Below are positions 49,504 to 61,505 of a stretch of DNA of 64,000 nucleotides, piece after piece (the stretch's first letter is position 1; each line of letters starts with the position of its first letter). Origin of the DNA: Rhinopomastus cyanomelas (taxonomy: Eukaryota; Chordata; Aves; Bucerotiformes; Rhinopomastidae). The notes under the pieces are model-generated. The model ran no database searches, was not told the origin of the DNA, and worked only from the letters and a program-made list of their open reading frames with translations. Made by a program: the position numbers and the translations under genes. The stretch covers positions 1 through 64,000 of the forward strand of contig VXBP01007525.1 of the NCBI GenBank assembly GCA_013400115.1, given 5' to 3'.

Positions 49504-52388
49504 TGCAAGGTTGTAGAAATGGACAGACCCACTATATAAAAATAATGCATACATGAATCTGAGGGGGTTTCAGATATATAAATCTTAACAGCAACCTATC
49601 AATATCACACTCTATGCAGTTAGGTGCTTGTCTGTTGAAATGCTGTTTCAAGATCTGGCTTCTAAAAAAAGAAAGATATGCATTCAGGAAAAAACATTAA
49701 ATACATTGCTTGGCTGTCTAGAACTCTGCTTGATGTAGTGTGATAAATTTGTTCAGCGCCCTCCTGTACTGAAAAGTAGTCCAACCCTTCACATAATAGG
49801 CAAGTCCCCTCAGCAGCAAAGATATCCTTGGTAAAGTTGTCCTCTGTGTTCCAGGGAAATGAACAGAAAGTAAAAACCTGAAGATTCATTTTACGAAAAT
49901 CTATATTGCAAATTCCTCAAGAATTAGTTATTGTTTGACAAAATATGAAGGCTGCATTGTCAGTAGGTCATTACAACATCTGGGGTCTTCAGAATCCAGT
50001 TGAGGTTCCTGGAGTAGGATACCTCTGGAAATCTGTATTAAATTTACAGATCAAATGCTATTGGTCTATCCACTTCAGTGGAGCTAAGCAATTTACAGCG
50101 GCTGAGTCAATGCTGAGTGCCATAAAGAGCCTGTAGAGAAATTAAAACTCCTGCTCTGATAATAAAATGGATCTGGAACATCAAACTGCAGTAAAATTAA
50201 TATGATTGTAGTTTGGTTTTTTAGCAGTTATTACATCTCTTTTTCTGGAAAATGTCTGTCTTCTGTTTCCAAGCTATATTTGTGCAGTAAGATTCTGCCC
50301 TAGGAGAATCTTATCACCAAGCTATAAACCTCTGAACCCAGAGAATTTCAACAAAAATACTTACTCATTGCTAACTAGTTGGGGTTTAAAGCTAACACTG
50401 TAATTAAATTGTGTCTGCTTCACTTTTTTCCTGCTGTTTGAGAAAGAATGCATTCAGCTTTCTGGTACCTAATGAGAACTAAGTAAATGTTAATCTATTT
50501 AACCTCAGTAGATTTGAAGGAAAATTTAGACTTTGATTTTATTCATAAATAAGGCTTTTAAGGAAAAAGCTCTAAAGAGTGTCTTCATCTCATTACAAGG
50601 AATTTCACATTAAAATCTTTTTTTCATTACCTAGAACAGAATAACATTTTGCTTCTGTCAGAATTTTATTGAAGTACCTACTGCATGTCAATATATTGGG
50701 TTTTTTTATCAAGTCTTCATTTATAAAGTCAAAGTTAATGAGAGAGAATGTGCCTTCTGCTCTCTCAAATGTACTTAATATTGCCCATATACAACATCTT
50801 TGCTACCATCATCATGCACTGCACTATCTGAATTACCACAAGATTATAAGCACTCCTTGAGGCACCAAATAAGGTTGGTGTTTTTAGGTACTGCTTCTTT
50901 TTGTTGATTTTTTTTAAGAACTTTGGCAAGCAGCAGCCCAGGCACAACTGGGAGGGGATAAACCCTGGGAGGCGACCCCAGTCACATGGATGCATGCTCC
51001 AAAAGCAAGTTCTGGAAATGAGTAGGAGCATCTTCAGCTAAATTTGGAAAGTCACATTTGACACGTTATCTTCTCCCTGATCCTGACTTGTCATAGAAAT
51101 CAGAAGTGTACTGATGGTTTCAGAAAGACAGTAATACCAGATGAACATGTAGAAAGGCTATTTATGTGAAATAAATAGATATTAAGGTTTCCTGTTCAGC
51201 CTTTTCAGACTTGTATACAAAGATAGCTCTTCAACCAGACAGTCAACATAGATTAAGATGCTGTATTAGTGATGTGATTGTCACGCGACCATCTGAATGA
51301 GGCCGCTGGGTCATCTGACAATGAGAGAAATCTGTTGAATTGACAGCTTTCATCCCCTCCAACCACACAACAGATCCAGGAGCACACATTTCCCTTCCTC
51401 ACTATAAAATTACACTTATTCTTGGGCTCACAGAATGAGATGAATCCTGTGTTATTCCTGTGCAGCTTTCGATGCAGAACATTGTTCATTTAATGGGTTC
51501 AGAGAGAAGGAACTTGAAAGTAACATGGTTTTAGTGAAATGTTTTAGGTTGCTCCTTGGAAGTGGAATACAAAACTACTGCTATATGCTCCTTCCTTCTT
51601 ATTTTAAATGTCATAAAATGTGACAATGAAAGTTGGAATAGTCCAATAAAGCAGTGTGATAGCTGTAGAGGATGTTATGCTATAGGCAACTCGCTTACTC
51701 AGCAGAATATACGCTTGAAAAAACTTTTTTTAAAAAAGTTAAGAAAAAGGCTTTGAATGATCAGGATACAGAACCTTACAAAAGCACAAGTCTTCTGAGA
51801 GTACTGGAGAGAACAGACAGACTTGACTATTGCCCTGCTAGAAATGGAATCATACTTTTTCTGGAGCAAGCAAGGAAAACCTTGTGCAAACACAAGAAGG
51901 AGCACTAGTACTCACTCTGCGTAAGCCATGGACAGTATGAGGAGCAAAAAAGCACAGTCTAAACAACATCCTGAGAAGATCAAGTGCACACATCAGGTCC
52001 TTCAGATAGCCTAAAGCAGAGTGATATTCTCTGGATTTTCACCACCAAGGTCAGTGACAAAACACTGATTGAGTTTGTCCTCCAGATCTTAATGTTCTGC
52101 AGACAGGTGGTAATGGCAGAAAAATAACCATTATCAAACATAACCCATATATTTGTAACATGTGAGGGTTTTCTTTACATTAAAGACATTTCAGAAACTA
52201 AAATAATTTTCCACAGCCTTCATTTCAGAGAGGCATAATGGCATCAACTTTTAATAAGGTATCTAGGAATGATTTCTGGGCACACAGAAAACACCAACAC
52301 GGTTGCTTTACAGACATCCTATTGTTAAGATTGCACTTTTGTATTTGCAAAACTTCTCAGTCCCATCTAAAGACATATATAGTAAGAT
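49504..52388. other. Unique sequence, no gene seen
   Basis: 2.9 kb without a recognised repeat. Frames of up to 88 codons have no domains. Confidence 0.5.
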
Positions 52389-52848
52389 CAAGAAAGAAAC
52401 TGAGGTGCTGGAGCTTGTCCAAAGAGGGGTGACAACATTGTTGAAGGGTCTGGAGAACAAACCTTGTGAGGAGCAGCTATGGGACCTGGGGCTGTTCAGT
52501 CTGAAGAGGAGGAGGAAGAGGGGGAGACCTTATTGCTGTCTATAACTATCTGAAAGCAGGCTGCAGAGAGATGAGTGTTAGTCTGTTCTTGCAAGTAATG
52601 AGTGATAAGACAGAGGAAATGGCCTCAAGTGGCACCAGGGGAAGCTTAGTTAGACATAAGGAAAAATTTCTTTGTTGAAAGGGTCATCAGGCCTTGAAAC
52701 AGGCTGCCCAGGGAGGGGGTTGAATTGACATCCTCAGATGTGTTTTAAGGTTGCGTAGATACGGTGTTCAAGGACATGGTATAGCAGTGGGCTTGGAAGA
52801 GTTTGGCTGATGATCTTTCCAATCAAAACAATTCTATGATTCTATGAT
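52389..52848 (+). mobile_element. CR1 LINE, 460 bp, ORF2 end and 3' tail
   Basis: It starts at AGAAACTGAGGTGCTGGAGC and encodes remnants of the RATKLVKGLE region (here broken), then TGGGGCTGTTCAGTCTGAAG, ACAGAGGAAATGGCCTCAAG and AAACAGGCTGCCCAGGGAGG. It ends in CAATTCTATGATTCTATGAT, an intact terminal repeat. The reading frame has several shifts. The tail module (GATGATCTTTCCAATCAAAA) differs from the other types, pointing to a separate, older family. Confidence 0.92.
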
Positions 52849-55634
52849 ACCTGACCTGAGCAGACTTGCTCCTGCTTGCAAGCTGTTTATGCAGCACTAA
52901 GTCCATAAGACAAACAGTACCTGACTATACTGAGAGAGCTAACCTTTATGTATAAAATATTTGTGTATCTCTATGCTGTGTCTTGCCCTCAAAGAAGTGA
53001 GTAAAGGATTTTCCGGAGCTACAATGATGCAGAATAATTAATTAAGAATGTGGGGCTTGATTAAAAGAGCTACGAAAATGAGTATTTCTTTTTTCTCTCC
53101 CCTAACAACACAGACGCCCCAAGTTGCAGTCTTAATTACCTAGAGGAAAAAATAATAAAGCAACAGAAATATGGTAAATTAAAGTTACTCATCTTGATGA
53201 ATCTTCTGCTCACTAATATGCTATTATCTGGAGCAGAGTATTCCAACAACTCAGGTCATCACGTCAGCTAGCTTTCTATGGTGGGATGTGCTTTGATGAA
53301 GCAACTTCACTACTTCGTTGGCCATGTGGTCATACAGCAGTCTACCCCTTTTATTTCTCTTTCATCTCAGTGTCATTGCTTTACTTTAATTTTCTAATTT
53401 AAAATAAACCAATAAGGAAAACACCTATAAGTTCTGTTCTTAAGGAGACCTTCCTGCCCTGACATAGAAACATAGACTTGAGTGCAAAGAACTTAGAAGC
53501 TTTCAAGCCTAACTTTTCAAGTACAATGAATTTATGGAAACTATGTACTTTGCCAAGAGCTTTGCGCTAAATCACATTTTGCATCTTCATCTCAGAGCGG
53601 GGCAATACAGAGATACCCAGGAAGCAGTGGGAAAAACAGTCTGAACTTCCAGGCCAGATTGTATTTTTCTTACGTGAGTTACTTCCTCTCCCTTCCACAC
53701 ATCCTAAGCACCCTGTCATCTGACAAAGTCTGTGACTTTGTCTCCTAAGCACCCACCATTGTGAAACAATCCTTGTGCTTTCACTGACCTGGAGCCCATG
53801 CTGAACAACAGAAAAAAGCCAGCCGGTGTCAGAGCCGTAAAGTATTACCCAGAAGATGATTCTCAGAATAAGTTTTAAGACCTGTCAATTAAAAATATAG
53901 TTCACTCTGTGCAGATTTGTTATTTTCTCTATGAATGCCAAACTATGAAAAGCATATATCTACTTTAAAGTGGAAAAGTCTTTTTTGTTTAATAAAATTT
54001 AAAAATAAAGATTCATGTGAAGTTCAGCAGAATGCCATTAGAGGGCATGAAAGAGTAGTTGTGTAAAGACCAAAGCACAGCCTCAAGCAAAGAAACTAAA
54101 GAAAATAATGAAATCAAAATAAAATATGAAAAACAATTTTAGTGAATCACTTCTGTTGATCATAAACTTCCAGATGCCAGTTCTGTGGACCCACACTCTT
54201 TTCTTCTTTGAGTCTCCTGTCACTGCATGGAAGAGTCTTGCCACCAGCAAAAGTAAAATCTGACCCGTTTTGATCCAGAGCGCTATTTAACTTCTTGGAA
54301 ATGTTAGGCCATGTATAAAACGAGACACACACCCAAAGGTTCAGTAATGTAACTGCTGTGCCAGTGAAACAGGCAAATCAGAGGGTACAAGTGGAGCAGC
54401 TGATGTCTAAAAGGCTTGGTAAAATAAGAGATTCACACCAGGAAACAGCCACAACCACGCATGAAATGTATTTTAAAGGCATTTAATAGATTTGTATTAA
54501 CCCCTTGTACTGTTGGAAAAGGCCTGTGGAAATAGAAGCACGTCTCAGAGCAGAACCACCAGCTGCAGAGAATGTCAAACAAAATTCCAGCTTTCGGAAA
54601 AGGATGGAAGCAGGAGGAAAAGAGATGGTCCATCTCAAGAAAAACATCACTTTCTCCTACACACCTTTTTTCTGCATTATAAAAGAAACAGAGAAATCAA
54701 ACAAATATTTACAATATAATTTCACTTTCCTTCACTTGGTGGCTCCTTTGCTATTATTAGGATTACTACATGCAAGATTTTTTAATAGTATGAGTTGAAC
54801 AACAGTCAGTAGGAAACTCATTTTTCCTACTTCAAAGATCTGTTTGAGCCATTTTCTGCAAAGGCAGCCAGTCTCTAATTGTTTCTATTTTTCACTCCCT
54901 ACCAGTTAAAGTAAAGGCTACACTTGTAGTCTTGTATTTTCCAGAGAAGCTATCCAAGATTTGTTCATGATTATATTTTCTGCTGAATTTTGATGATGTC
55001 ATTGATTCAGAAGGACCAAGGATGCAGCATGAACTACGCAGCCATCAGACATGTTTTGTGGAGTTTCTGCCAGGCGTTTATTGGCAGAAGTGTACTAGGG
55101 TGTATCAAAGCTCTTTTGAGTGAAGTCATTTGAAGTTGCCAGTACTACACCAAAGAAAGATAACACATGACGACATGCGGGTTGTGAGAGCCCAGCAGTC
55201 AGAACACAATGACTTGTGAAGCATAAGGTTTCTCATGAGGTTTTTTTTAAAACATTTTTGTATTGCTAACTTGGAATCTCATCTTCAGTTTTGTCCTTTG
55301 GCAGTGAGTTCCGCATGTAAAATACATACAGTAAATGTCCTAATTTTTCTGGACAGAATCACCATCCAGCCATAGTCTGCAGGCATGAGCAGTTTCGAAT
55401 CAGCCAAGGCAGCTGATCCAAGTTGGCTGATAGGAAATATCCCATGCCATAAACATCTTGCTCAGTATAAGGGAGGAACTTTGCTGAGAAGAGTGATACT
55501 TCTTCCTCAGGCTTTTGCTGACTGCTCCTCTTCCTTCTCGTGAGGACTGCTTTTCCATTTACTGTGACAATTGTATTCAGTGGTACTTTGCTGGTCTGAC
55601 TTTAATACTTAATTAATACAACTAATGCTATGGC
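52849..55634. other. Unique sequence, no gene seen
   Basis: 2.8 kb without a recognised repeat or exon. Frames reach 97 codons (54505-54798) with no domain. Confidence 0.5.
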
Positions 55635-55826
55635 ATTATAGAATCATAGAATAATTAGGGATCGGAAAGGACCTCAAAAGATCATCTAGTCCAATCCCCC
55701 TGCCACAGCAAGATCACCTAGACCAAGTAATACAGTCAGTTAAGGTTAGAAGGGACCACAGGATCATCCATTTCCTGTTCCCCTCACATGGGCAGGGACA
55801 CCCCCCCAGATCAGGCTGGCCAGGCT
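55635..55826 (-). mobile_element. CR1 3' end with duplicated tail
   Basis: Reverse complement of the duplicated-tail CR1: ATTATAGAATCATAGAATAA, CATCTAGTCCAATCCCCCTG, spacer ACCAAGTAATACAGTCAG, then the other module with AGGGACCACAGGATCATCCA and GGGCAGGGACACCC. It stops near CTGGCCAGGCTG, before the ORF2 end. The copy parallels 13842 over its full length. Confidence 0.92.
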
Positions 55827-58800
55827 GTTTCACTAAATCCATTTTCATTTCAACCTATGCTTTTCCTTCCTTTCTCCAAAACCTCTTCTTGGCTGGGGAG
55901 AGGTCATCAGGTGATAACATAGCTATCACTAGAGGGAACATGTGATCTAAATGTAGACACTAGGACAAAAATATATGTTTTGTGATGGAGGGAAACATTA
56001 AGCCTTTCTAAAACGCCGAGTCCTTCTGAACTGAACTTGGATGTCTTGGCTTATCTGTGAAGTATGAGCACAGAGTATTTCCTTAGCTATCCATAAGCTA
56101 AGTGTACAGCTTTTGCAGTGTCTGCCTTTTTGCAATAAAAGGTGACTGTGCATCTCCAGAACTAGTTTCTTTTTCAGTGAGGTGTGAATGTAAGGATAAC
56201 CATTCTCATGGAGTGGAAATAGACTCTGGATATGTGATATGGGGATTAGAAACATTAAGCATATTCTCAGTTTGTAGGATTTTTTTGATGTAATTCTGCC
56301 TTGGGTTTTATATATGATTGGAAGGCTTAATAAAAAATGAAGACGTTCAAAACCTCTTACATTATTTACTTCACACAGTCAGTGTCCACAAGCATGAAAG
56401 CTTCTGTTTCAGTGCTGTATCAAAAGCCATGATGATTTACAGCTTGACCAAAGAGTCAACAAAAGCCTAAAGAAGAGGCATCAACTCATGTAATAAAACT
56501 GATGACAGAATAGATTAGATTAGAAAAACTTCTTAAAATATCTCCAGTGCTATGGAAAAAAAATCTAACTCTAAAAAACTCCATCCTATACATGCTCTTA
56601 AATTAAGTCCTGCTTTTGTAAACTATTCATTTTGTTGATTCCCAACAAATATCTATTGATGAGATTACATAATCTGCTAAAAAAAACTTGCTTAAAGGCT
56701 TAACCCTGTTTTAATGTAAAATACATGAGCTGATTATGCTTTGAAAAAAATAATAAAAAAAGACTAAAAAAACCCAAAGAGCAACAACAGATTTTCCTGA
56801 TCAGGGAAATTCCATAGTACTTGCTTGCAAACAAGATCATTTTTTCTTCTGGCACCTGACTGCTTTCTCAAGCAGAATTGGATCCTGGGACAATAATTCC
56901 ACATGTTCCACAAAATTTTGATCAAAGCTCAAATTTTGTTTGTCTTTGCTCACTTATTAGCTGTTTTAGTTCTGGGGATAGCAATCATGGTATTTTTTCA
57001 TATTCAGCAAGGCATTGTCCATACTGGGAGGTTATGCTTGGCCTTATGTTTCCTGGCTAGTGCCTCCATTTCTTGCTCATCTACAGGCTATATGGTTTCT
57101 CTCTGCAAAACAAGATTAGCAAGGAACAACATACTCTATAAAGATTTTCTCCAGGAATTACAGTTTTCTACTGTCTGCTCCATGGCAGGGTCTCAGCACA
57201 GCCAGGAATCAGAGGAGACCACTGCTCTTTGTTGCTTTACAAGATGCACTGTCAGCATTAACTGTCCTGTTTGGACAGCCACAAAGGGAAAGAAAGAAGG
57301 TTTGTGAAGCAGATACAGTTTCATCTATCTAGTGTTGTCTAGATTTATGTTTTATTGTTCTCCTGGAGCCCACAGAGCAGTGTCGGCAGTGGACACATGC
57401 ATGAAAAATAAACACACACACACAAAAGCAGCTTAGAGTCAAGGAAGAGAAAGCTCTCTGATTGCTCCTGACCTCCTTCACAAAGCTGTGCCAGGCACAA
57501 AGCCCTTGCAGGGCCTTTATACCAAGCTCTGCCCTGGAAGTGCCAGAGCAGAGGCATTTCTGACACAACCCTAACTGTGGATCTGAGATTTGGAGATGGC
57601 AGACATGTAATTTCCTTCAATTCTGGTGCATTTTACTGAAAATTCACCTGCTACCTGTGGCAGTGGAAAGACTGAAGAGGAGTTTAGGGACTAAATCCTG
57701 CCTGCCTTTAGGACCTGATATGTAATCCACCCACTGCCTTGAAGTTCCAGGAGTGGCCAGGGACAGGAACCAGGTGGAGATCCCCAGGAAGGCAATGCAG
57801 TTCCTTGCAGCCAGCCTTTGTCCCACAAGCCCAGCCACTGCACCTCTAGAAATGCCAGCCATAGGAGAGTTAATGAAAACCTAGCGCTAAGGATCTGATC
57901 AGTGAAGCAGTTGTCATAAGAGCCATTATACACCTTTGGGGCCCTGCATATTGTAGCACTTTAAGACTGAAGAAGGAAAATAATATTACTGCTTTTGCAG
58001 GACTCCACAAGTAGAAGCAAAACCAAGTCAAAGGCAGAAATGGAGGTTTCAAGACTACCACGTAGCTAAGTCTAGCATTAAAGGTGTACTAACTCCCCTG
58101 AAGAGCACACTAGATGTAGTGAACAAACCCTCTACCTGAATAAATGGAACAGGAGCACAATATGGTATTCATAAAAACAATTAACATTGAACAAATAAGG
58201 AATAATGTTAAAAAAGAAAAAATAGTAATGAAATGGTGGTTCTTAAACTGAGTAGCAGAATTTTCTCAAATGCTGGTATATTGCTAAATGATTGAATTTG
58301 GAGTGGGGAGTGGGGATGTATGAAGAGAGCTATGACTCACAAATCTGTCAGCCTTGAAGCTATCTCTCAAATTGCAGGCCTGAACAACAGATAAAAATAG
58401 TTTTTATGGTCTTGAACACTGGACAACAAAATGCCATACTTCCTTTGACACTGAGTCATGATTAAGAAAATTCCTTTCAAATTAAATTCCTTCCTTTTGA
58501 TGCAATTTGCAAAGTATTTATACATGACTAGAATAAAATTGCTGTTCATTTTCTCAGAGGACAATGACTTGGCCAAATTGTATAAAGTCTCAAACTTATT
58601 AAGTGCCAATTTTTTAAGTAATGTTTGAGAACCGCATTAACTACAGTACTTGTTTAGCACTTCCATCCAGAAGAACTATTAAATATAGTTTGCCTTGCTT
58701 CTCTATTGGACATACTCGTGTTTTCAGCAAGGTCAACTAGCACATGCTGTGGAATTTGAGGGTTTTCACATGTGGCTTTTATCTTTTGAATAGAATCATA

Positions 58801-58960
58801 GAATTATTACATCACAAAAATTGCATAAATCCTGAAGTTTGATAATGCCATTTAGCACTTCCTACCTTTTATCTTCATGAGGCCAATTCATTTGAAAGTG
58901 TTCCTTCTGAAATTCGAGCTGCATATCTGTAGTGAAAGCTCTATAGAAGACAGAACTAAC

Positions 58961-59001
58961 TTCCTTAGTTATGCTGTTTGTTTCTTTAGTTATGACATTT
59001 G
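58961..59001. repeat. Two tandem copies of a 20-21 bp unit
   Basis: TTCCTTAGTTATGCTGTTTG is followed immediately by TTTCTTTAGTTATGACATTTG. The copies differ at a few positions, and TTTCTT begins a partial third copy. Confidence 0.85.
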
Positions 59002-60791
59002 TTTCTTAATGAAACAGCAAACAAGATAGATTCTCTTTCTCTATAACTAGAACTTGGTCTTGGAGAAGCTGTATGTATCTGCTTTATTCAAGCAATATGC
59101 AACCTGAGAAATAAATACATAACTTCAGCACCCAGTATCAGTTAGATAAGTTCCATTTTTACATGGAGATTTGTTGTTTTATGCCAGTTTACTTCAATGC
59201 TGCTTAATGACAGATCATAAAATGTAAAGATAATGTTGCTTCTTGTGAAATGCTGTTTAACCATATTGGCATTTATTTGAGAGTTGTAGAATTAGTTGTA
59301 TTTCATGCCATGACCTTGCTGGTGGACTTAGATGCAGTTCAGTTTAAAGCTTCTTATCTTTTAGGTAGAAAGAGGGAATGTCATTGGCAAAGCAAATACT
59401 TTTCCTGCAGTCATCTTCAGATTAAAGGTTTGTAGTACAGTTAGAGAACTTGTAATTATTTATAAACTTCAAGTAGTTGCACTTATTAGTGAATACAAAG
59501 CTGATCTAGCACTATCAATATTTTCTTGTTACTCTTTCATTTTCATATGAATGTAGTTATTTCAAAGCTATTCTGAAATGCCTATAGAGCTGTAATTTGA
59601 CTGACAATGTCAACTTCCTGCACCTAATAATCCTTCTCAGTTTAGGTTTGGAAGTGTTTTGTTCTTCGTCTTTTACGGAACACTCTGCAGGGGACAGACG
59701 CTTTTTCAGCTTTTTCCTAGTTAAATATGTGAAATATGCTGATTTAAAATAATGATACATTAAAACACAGCTCTAAGCAGAAACATGCAAGATGGTCATG
59801 GTTGCCTACAGGAACTATCACACAGCTCTCTCCTTCTCATATTCCCCTTGTTGCTGATGTTTCTTTATTCAATAACTCTTTCCACTCTGATTAAATGTAA
59901 GCCATCACTTGCTTTGTGGATTTGCAATAAGACTTCAAATACCATGTCACTTAGGAGTCAGAAGTGCTCTTCAGGCAGTATAGCAAATAAATATTAATTT
60001 AGCATGTTCTAGACTTGGGACAAAGTTCCTCCCATTCATTAAATCAATTTTACACTGCTTAAATTCTGCCAACTTTAGCAGAGTTCACCTTGATTTAAAT
60101 TGCTGAATAAGAGCCTAAGTGAGGCACCAGGATGAATCAGGCCAGAAACCAGCAATCATATTTTATCATATACAGAAGTAGTTCTAAGTACTAGTTACTC
60201 ACTTCCAGGTTCATGAACTGTTATTCAAGAAATCATAATCTTCTGTTAACAAAGAAGACACAAGAAAGAAAGCGTGACTGACTTTGGTCAGTTGACAGTA
60301 GTAAGGTTGGGAAGCAATGAAGGAGTTTAAAATGCTAAAGCCTGTGTTTATATCACCTTTTATTGTGTAATGCACTCTCTGAAAAGCACCTTTTTGATAA
60401 TTCTGTAACCCAGTCCAAGGAGTATGGCCATCAGCAGGAAGCACAGTTTATTGGTGGTCTAACTGCAGTTTAACCATAAGAAGTGACTTTAGTGGCCTCC
60501 ATCTAGTACTGTGCTCAAGGTGGTCTCCATATATTAGCAGGCCAGGTTTGGCTAGTGAATTTTTTAATTCTTTGACTGTTTCAGATAAAAGGCAATACTT
60601 CTTATTCAAAAGTGATCTAGTGTTTCCTGTGTCATATACTTAGTTTCTTATACCCTTTGCAGAGGAAACCATGGTTGCACATGAGATACAAAGAATTATT
60701 AATGTGTTTATTGTTCTGGTTGCTAGGCCCCACTAGTGTAGCAATGGACAATTTTGAGTGTAGTCAACACACTCACTATATAATTTGTATG

Positions 60792-60813
60792 TATATATAT
60801 ATATATATATATA
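60792..60813. repeat. (TA)n microsatellite
   Basis: An uninterrupted run of about eleven TA units, likely length-variable. It lies about 60 bp from the 3' end of a young CR1. Confidence 0.92.
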
Positions 60814-60875
60814 AACACTATTTATCCACTTTAAAACAGGTTAGCCTTCATGATGCATGTAGAATACAAGCAGGT

Positions 60876-61423
60876 ATAGAATCATAGAATCATCATGGCT
60901 GGAAAGGACCTCCAGGGTCATCAAGTCCAGCCCTTTCTCCTAGCGCCTAACCGCTAGACCATATCCCCAAGCGCCACATCCACCCGTTCCTTAAACACCT
61001 CCAGGGTTGCTGACATCACCACCTCCCTGGGCAATCCATTCCAGCATCTAACCACCCTCTCAGTAAAGAATTTCTTTCCAACATCCAGTCTAAACCTTCC
61101 CTGACACAACTTGAGGCCATTTCCCCTCGTCCTATCATCACTAATTGGAGAAAAGAGACCAACACCAGCCTTGCTACAACCTCCTTTTAGGTAGTTGTAG
61201 AGGGCAATAAGGTCCCTTCTCAGTCTTCTCTTCTCCAGACTAAACAATCCCAGCTCCTTCAGCCTCTCCTCATAGGGCATGTCCTCCAGCCCCTTCACCA
61301 ACTTGGTTGCCCTTCTTTGAACTCGTTCCAGCACCTCAGTGTCCTTACTGTACTGTGGTGACCAAAACTGGACACAGTACTCGAGGTGCGGTCTCACAAG
61401 GGCCGAGTACAGGGGCACAATCA
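60876..61423 (-). mobile_element. Young CR1 LINE, ORF2 C-terminus and tail
   Basis: A minus-strand CR1 with a frame open from 61418 to 60954 (154 codons up to its natural stop). It contains YSALVRPHLEYCVQFWSP, RRATKLVKGLEDMPYEERL, EKRRLRRDLIALYNYLKGG, FFTERVVRCWNGLPREVV and a terminal LEVFKERVDVALGDMV. The 3' tail contains CTGGAGGTCCTTTCCAGCC and ends in two near-perfect terminal repeats (ATAGAATCATAGAATCATCA in reverse complement). The close match to 44916 and the unbroken frame mark it as one of the youngest insertions here. Its 5' side runs into an assembly gap. Confidence 0.95.
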
Positions 61424-61432
61424 NNNNNNNNN
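61424..61432. other. Assembly gap (9 N) inside a CR1
   Basis: Nine N bases separate two parts of a minus-strand CR1. The coding positions on the two sides are not contiguous in the parent element, so either sequence is missing here or the genome carries a deletion. Confidence 0.95.
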
Positions 61433-61505
61433 TCTAGCCAGTTTCTAACCCAGCGAAGAGTCCTCATGTCTACACCATTAGCCGCCAGCTTCTCCAGAAA
61501 GAACT
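61433..61505 (-). mobile_element. CR1 reverse-transcriptase fragment beyond the gap
   Basis: Read on the minus strand this encodes FLEKLAANGVDMRTLRWVRNWL, which resembles the segment of CR1-type reverse transcriptases that precedes the catalytic domain end. It lies in the same orientation as the copy at 60876 and is probably its 5' continuation. CR1 resemblance stops upstream of the FLEKL segment, near 61505, which would be the 5' truncation point. Confidence 0.8.

Larger units (their letters stand above)
55827..60875. other. 5 kb of unique sequence, no gene seen
   Basis: No interspersed repeat apart from a possible 19-base CR1 remnant at 58790. A 134-codon frame at 56903-57307 contains two hydrophobic stretches but a stop lies three codons before its ATG and no family is recognised. 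57440-57880 is richer in G and C with frames on the minus strand that show no domain. A two-copy 20-bp tandem lies at 58961 and a (TA)n run at 60792. Confidence 0.5.

Noticed and set aside
56903..57307. 134-codon plus-strand frame with two hydrophobic stretches near its start
   Set aside because: A stop lies three codons before the ATG, no family is recognised, the C-terminal part looks random, and no convincing splice donor was found. A long frame by chance is the simpler reading.
58790..58808. ATAGAATCATAGAATTATT, resembling a CR1 terminal repeat
   Set aside because: The adjoining sequence shows no CR1 tail module; too short to support.
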